A DNA stretch of 30,051 nucleotides, from positions 1 to 30,051 of the forward strand of contig CABPZP010000019.1 in the NCBI GenBank assembly GCA_902461935.1, given 5' to 3'. The notes beneath the pieces are model-generated. The model had not been told where the DNA came from, searched no databases, and saw only the letters and a program-made list of their open reading frames with translations. Both the position numbers and the translations under genes were made by a program. Shown here in pieces: positions 24,392-30,051 of this stretch; within the stretch, counting starts at the first letter, position 1, and each line of letters begins with the position of its first letter. Source of the stretch: Merdicola sp905200315. Its GTDB lineage: Bacteria; Bacillota; Clostridia; TANB77; CAG-508.

Positions 24392-26081
24392 ATGTTAAAA
24401 GAAATTATAAATAATTACAAAAAACAATCAATTAAAGTAGCACTTCGGTTGGTTTATAACAAGCATAATGGTAGTAATTTTTATTGCATTTATGATTGTT
24501 ATGGTAGAATATGCAATACCAAGTAAAGACGTTAAATTAATAATAGTATTAGGTATAAGCTATTTTGGAGTTAATATTTTGCGTTCTATTGTTACATTTT
24601 TTGAAGACTTTAATGATGATGGATTTCAAAAAGAATTAGAAGCGGATTACAGAGAGAAAATTTATTTAAAGTTACAAAAAACAACGCAAAGTGAAATAGA
24701 CAAAATAAGAGTTGGTGAAATATTAGAAAATATAATAAATGATACAAAAGAATTTGCAAGATGGTATAATGCAGGAATTTGTAGGTCTTATTTTGGAGGA
24801 ATAGTAAGATTAGTTGGAACATTGCTTGTGTTAATGTATTTAAATATACCAATAGTTACAATAACATTCTTGATATATATATTTGGATTTTTGGTAACAC
24901 ATATATTTAATAAAAAATCAATTGAATACACAAAGTTAAAAAGAGAAGCAAATGCTAAAATATTAAACTGGTCAAATGAACAAGTACAAGGATATTCTAC
25001 AATAAAATCATTAGAGATTGAACACGAAAGAATTTTGCAAGTAAAAGGGTTAATTTCACAATATGAAAAGTCTGTAAATAAATTAGAAAAAAATATTAGA
25101 ATATATACTTGTTTATATGATTTTATAGTTTCATTCGTTGGAGTATTAAATATATTAATTGGCTCAGTAGGAGTTGAACAAGGAATCATAACATATGGAG
25201 CTATGATAATTCTTGCAAGATATATATCTTCACCAGAGACATATGCAAAATGGGTAATAGAAGGATTTCAAATAAGAAATATTGGAAAGATATCATATGA
25301 AAGAATAAATAATATCTTGCAAAAAGAAGAGGAAGAAATAAATATAGGAATACAATTAGAAAAAGTAAATAGCATTCAATTTGAAAGTATTAGTTTTTCA
25401 TATGATAATGAGAAAAATGTTTTAAACGATATATCTTTTAATGTAAATAAAAATGAAAGTGTTGCCTTAATAGGAAGAACAGGTAGTGGAAAGACAAGTT
25501 TAGTAAATTTAATTTGTAGATTTTATGACTTAAAAGAGGGAACTATTAAAATAAACGGAAAAGACTATAAAGAATATAGTATAAAAAGTTTAAGAGATAA
25601 AATTGGATATATTATGCAAAAAGTCGTAATATTTGATGGAACAATTTTAGAAAATATAAATTATGCTAATAAAAATATTTCAAAAGATGAAATAGTTGAA
25701 ATATGCAAGAAGTTAAATTTACATGATAAAATAATGTCGTTAAAAGATGGATACGAAACAAAGATTTCTAGTGATACAGATATTTTTTCAGCAGGAGAAA
25801 AACAACTTCTAAATTTTACAAGAGTAATGGTCGAAAACCCAGAAATTATAATACTAGATGAAGTAACAGCATCTCTTTCATACAAATCTGAAATGATGGT
25901 AAGAAAAGCAATAGAGGAGATAACAAAAGGAAAAATAAGCTTTATTATAGCACATAGACTATCAACCATAAAAAAATGTGACAAAATATTACTTATGAAA
26001 GACGGTAAAATAATAGAAGAAGGAAATCATAATGAATTGATGAATAAACATGGAGAATATTATCAATTAATTAATATTTAA
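24392..26081 (+). pseudogene. ABC exporter half-transporter B, one-base frameshift near the start
   Basis: The gene starts at ATG 24392 (MLKEIINNYKKQSIKVAL) and continues, after one extra base near 24446, as GWFITSIMVVIFIAFM and so on to 26081, about 562 residues. Without correction only a start at 24468 without ribosome site remains, which would lose half of the first helix. It has the six-helix exporter domain, Walker A GRTGSGKT, and Walker B IIILDEVTASL with the catalytic Glu intact. The H-loop is IIAHRLST, and the signature is altered, FSAGEKQ instead of LSGGQ. It complements half A exactly: one consensus ATP site (Walker B here with the signature of A) and one degenerate site. The extra base may be an assembly error. 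Confidence 0.85.
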
Positions 26082-26096
26082 GTTAAAGAACAATGA

Positions 26097-26494
26097 TTTC
26101 TGACAATATATGAATTAATATTGAGTGATACAAAAAATAAGAAGGTAGGACGTAAGGAATTTATAGAAAAAATAACAAGGATACATACAATATATCCAGA
26201 TTTAAAGATAAAGATTTTAAGTTTTTCAAGAAATAATAATATGACAGAGGAAAAAAATGGCTAGATATAAATATGCCATTTATAAATATTGAAAATAGAA
26301 TATTTTTAGCCGAAGAAGAGAACAAATATCATAAATTAAATATTAACAAAATAAAAGGCGAATACATAAAGTCAGATATTACTGATGGGGAAATAGCTAT
26401 TTTAATAGATGATGATGTAAGAATTCTTAGTGAAACTCAAAAAATTTTAAAAGAGAAGGTAATTCCTATTCATGTTACATCTGTACTTATATGA
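26097..26494 (+). pseudogene. Remnant of an unidentified gene, frameshifted
   Basis: An open piece without a start codon runs FLTIYELILSDTKNKKVGRK and ends after NNMTEEKNG at 26264. Adding one A in the seven-A run near 26255 joins it to WLDINMPFINIENRIF and on to 26494, which ends in IDDDVRILSETQKI and IPIHVTSVLI. The later half, with a hydrophobic strand before DDD and a final strand, could be part of a Rossmann or HAD-like fold; I do not recognise it. The 5' end is missing and it begins 15 bases after the ABC gene. Confidence 0.55.
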
Positions 26495-26510
26495 TTCGAA
26501 GAAAAAATAA

Positions 26511-26539
26511 AAAAGGCAGACTTAGAAAGTCTGCCTTTT
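26511..26539. terminator. Bidirectional terminator
   Basis: AAAAGGCAGACTT and AAGTCTGCCTTTT form a perfect 13-bp stem with a 3-base loop and A/T tracts on both sides. It lies between the convergent remnant and the radical SAM gene. Confidence 0.92.
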
Positions 26540-26560
26540 GAAAGGTGTTTAAGATGAAAA

Positions 26561-27387
26561 TTAAAGATTTCTTAACTGTTCTAATTTTTCATCAGCTAAT
26601 GACAGTTTTTCATCCAAATCAGAATTGTGTTCAATTACTTCGAAGTGTCTTTCAAAGTGATCATGAATAACTCCATCAGGTGTCATACTAAATTTCATGT
26701 GATTAGGATTTAAAGACTTATTGCCAAGTCTTGCTCTTGTTCCATCTGGAAGAATAAATGTAGCCTTATTAGACGTACAGAAAATATCATCAATAGGGGT
26801 GTACTCAAAAAGAGTTCTTCTAAATAAGAAACATACTGTAAATCATAAGCACCTTGATTAACAGGGTTCATCGTATTAGCATATACACTCATTCCAGTTG
26901 TATTTCTTGCATATGCAAGAAAAGTAAGCAAAGAATCCAAAGTTGGAAACTCTGTTTCTGTCACAAGAACCTCAAGTGCTAATTTAGTTTTCCATTTAGA
27001 CTGAATAAATTGCATAGATTCACTGCCTCTATATGAGATTTTGAACTCATCAACAATTCCATCTAACTGTCTAAGAACTTCAACTTTTTTTCCGTTTGTA
27101 AACATTTTTACTGTAAGCCCTGCATTTTTTGCAATACGAGCAAAGTCAGCAATATCTGGATGCATAGTAGGTTCGCCACCGTGCAAAAAAAAATTGCAAA
27201 GACCATGTTCTTTTGCAAAGTTAACACTGGAAATAAAGTTTTCTTTGCTCATAAAACCGCCAGTATGAACTTTACGTTCAATGCAAAATTCACAGTTACT
27301 ATTACATTGTTTTGTTAGCAAACAGAAGAACTCCTGTAAGTCATGTAGTTCCCGAGGATGTTTTCTTATAATAATTGTATTGCACAT
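26561..27387 (-). pseudogene. Radical SAM protein with a one-base frameshift
   Basis: Start ATG at 27387 (MCNTIIIRKHPREL) behind AAAGGAG. It has the cluster motif CNSNCEFC (Cys-x3-Cys-x2-Cys), a glycine-rich SAM-binding segment FFLHGGEPTMHPD and later barrel strands. The uncorrected frame turns to LFLSTPLLMIF near 26808. Adding one T to a five-T run gives EYTPIDDIFCTSNKATF and then PDGTRARLGNKSLNPNHMKF, ending at 26561 after EKLEQLRNL, about 275 residues. No SPASM-type Cys cluster is visible at the C-terminus, which argues against it being the SCIFF maturase. The substrate is unknown. It has its own promoter and shares a terminator with the convergent remnant. Whether the frameshift is real is open. 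Confidence 0.85.
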
Positions 27388-27434
27388 GACAAACAACTCC
27401 TTTCATTAATTAAGTGTTATAGTAAACTTTTGAT

Positions 27435-27463
27435 ATTATATCACAGGGATTTTAAGAAGGCAA
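27435..27463 (-). promoter_or_regulatory. Promoter of the radical SAM gene
   Basis: On the minus strand TTGCCT (27458-27463), a 17-base spacer ending TGTGA, and TATAAT (27435-27440). Confidence 0.65.
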
Positions 27464-27469
27464 ATTATG

Positions 27470-27498
27470 TTGACAATACACAAAGAATATTTTATAAT
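27470..27498 (+). promoter_or_regulatory. Consensus promoter of the Nudix remnant-DUF402 unit
   Basis: A perfect sigma-A promoter: TTGACA, 17 bases, TATAAT. It is divergent from the radical SAM promoter 7 bases away. Confidence 0.85.
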
Positions 27499-27529
27499 AT
27501 AAAAAATTTTTATCCTTAAGGATGAAAGA

Positions 27530-27900
27530 ATGAAAATAGTAACTTTAAACCCAAATAAACTAACTATGAATGATATAGACAGAGAACAACATAGAGTAAA
27601 AGTATTATTATTTAATTCTAAAGATGAAGTTTTGCTATGCAAAATAAATGGAGTTTATAATTTTATAGGTGGACATATAGAGGAAAATGAAACAATATTA
27701 GAAACTTAGACCCTGAAGAAAAGAAAAAAGATTTTAGACTTGAATATGTACCATATAAAGAACTAAAAGACATACTTGAAGAAAATAGAGAAAATGCTAA
27801 AGCAGAAAAGAGAGAATTTATAATAGATGAGATGTTAGCGGTACTAAAAGTCTATGAAAAAGAAGTAGATAGAAATAATAGACAAGAGGAAACAAGGTAA
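27530..27900 (+). pseudogene. Nudix hydrolase with its catalytic centre deleted
   Basis: The frame from ATG 27530 gives MKIVTLNPNKLTMNDIDREQ and on to YNFIGGHIEENETILET and a stop near 27710. This is the start of a Nudix fold up to the first residues of the Nudix box (G-x5-E). Directly after it, in another frame, comes LDPEEKKKDFRLEYVPYKEL and on to NNRQEETR with a stop at 27898-27900. This is the C-terminal end of the same type of protein. The middle, including the REUXEEXGU part that binds metal, is missing. The gene is therefore inactive, although its promoter is a perfect consensus. Its stop overlaps the next start (TAATG), so it may now serve as leader for the DUF402 gene. Confidence 0.82.
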
Positions 27901-28412
27901 TGTTAGATAGAAGAAAATATATAAATAATACTTATTTAAGAGATATTAGCAAATATAAACATTGTGTTTTTGAAGATAAGGAAAACGATTGCTATATTTC
28001 AGTAAAAAATATTTTAGAGTTAAAAGAACCTTTTTATACTAGTAACGGTATTTGTCTAATAGACAAGAATTATTATATTGTGGAGATAGTACCATTACAT
28101 GAGAATTATTGTATAAGAATATTTGTGGATAATAAAAGAAATGTAATATTATATTATTTTGATATAACGTTTCAAAATGGTTTTGATAATTTGAAAAATT
28201 CTATATATTACGATGATTTGTATTTAGATGTAATAAAACAAGAAAAAAATATAAAAGTATTAGATGAAAATGAATTAATAGAAGCATTAGAAAATGGAAA
28301 AATAAATAAAAATGAGTATGAATTAGCAATTATAAAAAAAGATGAACTTATAAAACGTTTAAAAGATAATAGTAATAAATATTTGAATATAGATTATTCA
28401 AAATACTTATAA
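27900..28412 (+). CDS. DUF402-domain protein, nucleotide phosphatase-like
   Basis: A 170-aa protein. Residues about 1-55 are a small N-terminal region (MLDRRKYINNTYLRDIS). Residues about 60-150 resemble the DUF402 barrel: WY-like strand IVEIVPLHENYCIRIFVD, YYFDIT and YYDDLYLDVIKQE with acidic residues that bind metal in Ntdp-type nucleoside tri- and diphosphatases. A helical tail carries DENELIEALENGKINKNEYE, typical of the family. The start codon overlaps the stop of the Nudix remnant, so translation may be coupled. It is the only intact gene of this unit. Confidence 0.8.
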   Translation: MLDRRKYINNTYLRDISKYKHCVFEDKENDCYISVKNILELKEPFYTSNGICLIDKNYYIVEIVPLHENYCIRIFVDNKRNVILYYFDITFQNGFDNLKNSIYYDDLYLDVIKQEKNIKVLDENELIEALENGKINKNEYELAIIKKDELIKRLKDNSNKYLNIDYSKYL

Positions 28413-28415
28413 AGT

Positions 28416-28440
28416 GATTTTTGGGACGGGGGCAAAAATC
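28416..28440. repeat. Hairpin GATTTTTG...CAAAAATC
   Basis: Perfect 8-bp stem with a G-rich 9-base loop (GGACGGGGG). The loop and stem resemble the terminator hairpin at 22520 (GATTTTTGG-ATGGGG-TCAAAAATC). No T run follows here. The rest of 28441-28580 holds nothing recognisable. Confidence 0.5.
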
Positions 28441-28580
28441 AATAATATAAATTAACTAATATATGATATAAGAAAAAAGATGGGGAAATAATAAATTGCG
28501 AGACAATAAGTTAAATAAATTGCTACGACAAGAAAATATTATGACACATCTTTTTTTATACACCAGACACAAACAAATAT

Positions 28581-28609
28581 TTGACAAACAAATACTAATA
28601 ATATATAAT
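28581..28609 (+). promoter_or_regulatory. Consensus promoter of the BRO-N gene
   Basis: TTGACA, a 17-base spacer and TATAAT, a perfect sigma-A promoter 25 bases upstream of the ATG at 28635. Confidence 0.85.
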
Positions 28610-28634
28610 GGTGAAAAAATAAGGATGTGGTATT

Positions 28635-29063
28635 ATGCAAGAAAATAAATTAGCAATATTTGAAGAAAAACAAATAAGAAGAGAATGGTATCAGGAGGAT
28701 TGGTATTTTTCAGTAGAAGATGTTGTACAAATTTTGACAGATTCAGTAGATGTCAAACAGTACATAAAGAAATTAAAAATTCGAGATGAAGAGTTAAATA
28801 ATAACTGGGGTACAATTTGTACCCTGGTTAAAATGAAAGCTAAGGATGGAAAAATAAGAAAGATAAGAACGGCAAATACCAAAGGAATATTAAGAATTAT
28901 ACAATCTATACCATCCCCTAAAGCAGAACCATTTAAATTATGGCTAGCACAAGTTGGAAGTGAAAGATTAGATGAAATTGTTAATCCTGAACTAGCTATT
29001 AATAGAGCAAAAGAAACATATATAAGAAAGGAATATAATGATACTTGGATTGCACAAAGCTAA
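28635..29063 (+). CDS. BRO-N domain protein, C-terminally truncated
   Basis: A 142-aa protein beginning MQENKLAIFEEKQIRREWYQ, with the BRO-N/antirepressor features WYFSVEDVVQILTDS, a YIKKLKIRDEEL helix and GILRIIQSIPSPKAEPFKLW. BRO-N domains bind DNA in phage antirepressors and in DinD-like proteins. The frame ends at NDTWIAQS, a point where the relatives I recall continue (typically IAQR/ALRL... with a second domain of 100 or more residues). This suggests loss of the 3' part. The promoter is a perfect consensus. The residual DNA-binding domain may still fold. Confidence 0.82.
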   Translation: MQENKLAIFEEKQIRREWYQEDWYFSVEDVVQILTDSVDVKQYIKKLKIRDEELNNNWGTICTLVKMKAKDGKIRKIRTANTKGILRIIQSIPSPKAEPFKLWLAQVGSERLDEIVNPELAINRAKETYIRKEYNDTWIAQS

Positions 29064-29076
29064 AAAATAATTAAAA

Positions 29077-29105
29077 ACATAAAAGCTCTTTTAAGCGAAT
29101 ACAAT
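29077..29105 (+). promoter_or_regulatory. Candidate sigma-E promoter of spoIIID, inside a hairpin
   Basis: AATACAAT (29098-29105) matches 7 of 8 positions of the sigma-E -10 CATACAAT. ACATAAA lies at the right place for a weak -35, 14 bases upstream. spoIIID is sigma-E dependent in studied spore formers. A start near 29112 would fall in the loop of the hairpin at 29085-29132. Confidence 0.45.
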
Positions 29106-29138
29106 TAAACAAAAGTATTTGCTTAAGGGGGCGTTTTT
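29085..29138 (+). terminator. Terminator-like hairpin that contains the spoIIID ribosome site
   Basis: GCTCTTTTAAGCGAATAC (29085-29102) pairs with GTATTTGCTTAAGGGGGC (29115-29132) over 18 positions using G-U and one A-C mismatch. GTTTTTTA follows and leads directly to the ATG at 29141. The spoIIID ribosome site AAGGGGG (29125-29131) is in the 3' arm. It ends the BRO-N transcript and would hide the ribosome site in any read-through RNA. Confidence 0.65.
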
Positions 29139-29140
29139 TA

Positions 29141-29404
29141 ATGCATAAGATTTCCATAGAAGAACGTGCAGTAAAGCTTGCACATTATATAATAGATTCA
29201 AAAGAAACAGTAAGAGGAACGGCAAAGGCTTTTGGAATTTCTAAGAGTACAGTACATAAAGATGTGAGTGAAAGATTACTAAAAATTAACCCTGCTTTAG
29301 CTGCAGAAGTAAGAGTTATTTTAGATGAAAACAAAGCAGAAAGACACATTCGTGGTGGAATAGCTACAAAAAATAAATATATAAAAGAGCATAATGCTTC
29401 ATAA
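29141..29404 (+). CDS. spoIIID: Sporulation transcription factor SpoIIID
   Basis: An 87-aa DNA-binding protein, MHKISIEERAVKLAHYII, then a helix-turn-helix TVRGTAKAFGISKSTVHKDV, SERLLKINPALAAEV and the basic C-terminal RHIRGGIATKNKY. Length and sequence match SpoIIID across its length. It acts in the mother cell after engulfment begins, repressing many sigma-E genes and activating sigK. AAGGGGG, nine bases from the ATG, is in the 3' arm of the hairpin just upstream. A 20-bp stem terminator lies 16 bases after the stop. It confirms a spore-forming lineage. Confidence 0.98.
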   Translation: MHKISIEERAVKLAHYIIDSKETVRGTAKAFGISKSTVHKDVSERLLKINPALAAEVRVILDENKAERHIRGGIATKNKYIKEHNAS

Positions 29405-29411
29405 AAATACA

Positions 29412-29438
29412 CAATTCGGCAAATCACCTCATATAATA
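29412..29438 (+). promoter_or_regulatory. Candidate sigma-K promoter of yabG, inside the spoIIID terminator
   Basis: CATATAATA (29430-29438) fits the sigma-K -10 pattern CATA-N3-TA, and AC pairs lie 17-20 bases upstream as in sigma-K -35 regions. yabG is sigma-K dependent in Bacillus. The predicted start falls beyond the 5' arm of the hairpin. Confidence 0.45.
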
Positions 29439-29473
29439 AAGTAGTCTACTATTTATTATATGAGGTGATTTTT
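29421..29473 (+). terminator. Terminator of spoIIID, overlapping the yabG ribosome site
   Basis: A 20-base left arm (29421-29440, beginning AAATCACCTCATAT) and its perfect complement (29452-29471) form a strong stem, with an inner AGTAG/CTACT extension. The stem is followed by TTTTT with ATG immediately after. GAGGTGA (29462-29468), the ribosome site of yabG, is in the 3' arm. Confidence 0.85.
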
Positions 29474-29641
29474 ATGAAAAAAATAAAAAAAGGAGATATA
29501 GTAGCAAGAAAATCGCATGGTAAGGACATATTATTTTTTATTAATGTCTTTTTAGAATTTTTGTGTTATAATTCCAATGTATATAAAAAATCAAAGTACA
29601 AAAGACATAAATATAGCAAAAAATTTAGTAATATTTTATAA
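29474..29641 (+). pseudogene. yabG: 5' remnant of the spore-coat protease gene yabG
   Basis: The frame starts MKKIKKGDIVARKSHGKDIL, which matches the beginning of YabG (GDxVARKSYxxDxLFxI). YabG is a cysteine protease of sporulation that processes coat and, in Clostridioides, germination proteins. After about 22 codons the similarity ends. The frame continues with an unrelated Lys/Tyr/Asn-rich tail to a stop at 29639-29641, 55 codons in all, just before the ribosome site of the next gene. The full protein is near 290 residues, so this is a truncated relic unless a complete copy exists elsewhere. The ribosome site and hairpin of the intact gene appear preserved. Confidence 0.75.
29564..29572 (+). 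promoter_or_regulatory. Extended -10 promoter toward the MmcQ/YjbR gene
   Basis: TGTTATAAT is an extended -10 (TGn before TATAAT) 80 bases upstream of the start at 29652. The -35 is weak. Confidence 0.4.
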
Positions 29642-29651
29642 GGAAATAGAT

Positions 29652-29978
29652 ATGAATAAAGAAGAAATAATAAAATATTGTTTAACATTGGATAATACAT
29701 ATAAAGATTGTCCATTCCCAGATGATTTTGAAACAGTAACAATGAAACATTGTAAAAGTAAAAAGTGGTTTGCTTTAATTATGAAAGTTAATAATGAGCT
29801 ATATCTTAACGTGAAAACAGATCCAAATTATTCTGACATATTAAGAAATACTTATGATTATATAATACCTGCTTATCACATGAATAAGGAACATTGGAAT
29901 ACAATTATTATAGATGAAAAGGTGGACGAGGATTTAGTAAAAGAATTGATAGAACAAAGTTATCAATTGACAAAGTAA
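29652..29978 (+). CDS. MmcQ/YjbR family protein
   Basis: A 108-aa protein from the ATG at 29652, which has AAGGAAAT upstream; an in-frame ATG at 29577 lies next to the promoter and lacks a ribosome site. It has the MmcQ/YjbR (CyaY-like fold) pattern: IIKYCLTLDNTYKDCPFPDD near the start, KWFALIMKVNNELYLNVKTDP in the middle, and PAYHMNKEHWNTIIIDE followed by the final helix LVKELIEQSYQLTK. The family binds DNA or small ligands and its exact function is unsettled. It follows the yabG relic and precedes a new gene at 30018. Confidence 0.9.
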   Translation: MNKEEIIKYCLTLDNTYKDCPFPDDFETVTMKHCKSKKWFALIMKVNNELYLNVKTDPNYSDILRNTYDYIIPAYHMNKEHWNTIIIDEKVDEDLVKELIEQSYQLTK

Positions 29979-30017
29979 AGATAAATGCAAATAGTAATTT
30001 GTAGAGGAGGAATATGT

Positions 30018-30051
30018 ATGCAATTAATAATATATCCGTTTATTGTTTGTG
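30018..30051 (+). CDS. Start of a further gene, cut by the window edge
   Basis: AGGAGG seven bases before the ATG at 30018 opens a frame MQLIIYPFIVC that continues past the end. The hydrophobic start fits a membrane protein. It resembles the start of TauE/SafE-type permeases but too little is visible to assign it. Confidence 0.5.
   Translation, partial: MQLIIYPFIVC

Noticed and set aside
26561..27387. Radical SAM gene as the missing SCIFF maturase
   Set aside because: Too short, no SPASM Cys cluster at the C-terminus and far from the peptide gene.
1..30051. CRISPR array
   Set aside because: The short repeats found are intergenic hairpins or few-copy direct repeats without regular spacers, and no cas gene is present.

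Overview
The window is very AT-rich and densely coded, uses standard stop codons including TGA, and has AGGAGG-type ribosome sites. It carries spore genes (spoIIID, a cwlD-type amidase, the start of yabG) and the clostridial ribosomal-type peptide SCIFF. All of this points to an endospore-forming member of the Clostridia, probably a gut-associated, largely uncultured lineage. I cannot name the genus from the sequence alone.

Layout. 1-1000: end of an accessory stretch, with a partial gene, an XRE regulator carrying a Spo0E-like tail, a 44-aa small protein and short repeats. 1054-1367: minus-strand tRNA-Gly(GCC)-tRNA-Cys(GCA) operon with its own promoter and terminator. 1581-7034: cell-surface block made of a 1107-aa thioester-domain adhesin, a membrane-anchored Ig-like protein and a receiver-GGDEF diguanylate cyclase. 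7044-8864: a frameshifted cwlD, a DUF6514-type protein and a helical protein. 9149-13532: three-gene operon of a TrkH/KtrB potassium channel subunit, a DnaB-like ATPase and a CNNM/CorC-type membrane protein, followed by the SCIFF peptide gene. 13929-18509: a membrane-anchored Ig-like protein, leuS and a family-4 uracil-DNA glycosylase. 18799-21002: an HEXXH protein and a stand-alone HsdR-N-type nuclease domain. 21315-29063: a zone of gene decay with a multiply deleted SNF2 helicase, a heterodimeric ABC exporter whose second gene is frameshifted, an unidentified frameshifted remnant, a frameshifted radical SAM gene, an internally deleted Nudix gene, an intact DUF402 gene and a truncated BRO-N gene. 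29141-30051: spoIIID, a yabG remnant, an MmcQ/YjbR protein and the start of one more gene.

The observation I consider most worth following concerns the three sporulation genes. Each starts directly behind a terminator-like hairpin. The 3' arm of the hairpin contains the gene's Shine-Dalgarno sequence and its T run touches, or all but touches, the ATG. A sporulation-type -10 element (CATA-like) lies in or just after the 5' arm. Read-through RNA from upstream would be terminated or have its ribosome site hidden, while RNA started at the embedded promoter would lack the 5' arm and be translatable. This is an inference from sequence.

Other notable points are an orphan SCIFF peptide without its maturase next to it, an XRE-Spo0E fusion, a family of GC-rich palindromic intergenic repeats, and at least five single-base frameshifts. 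Two of these are an extra C before GG, so assembly error must be considered before calling the genes dead.
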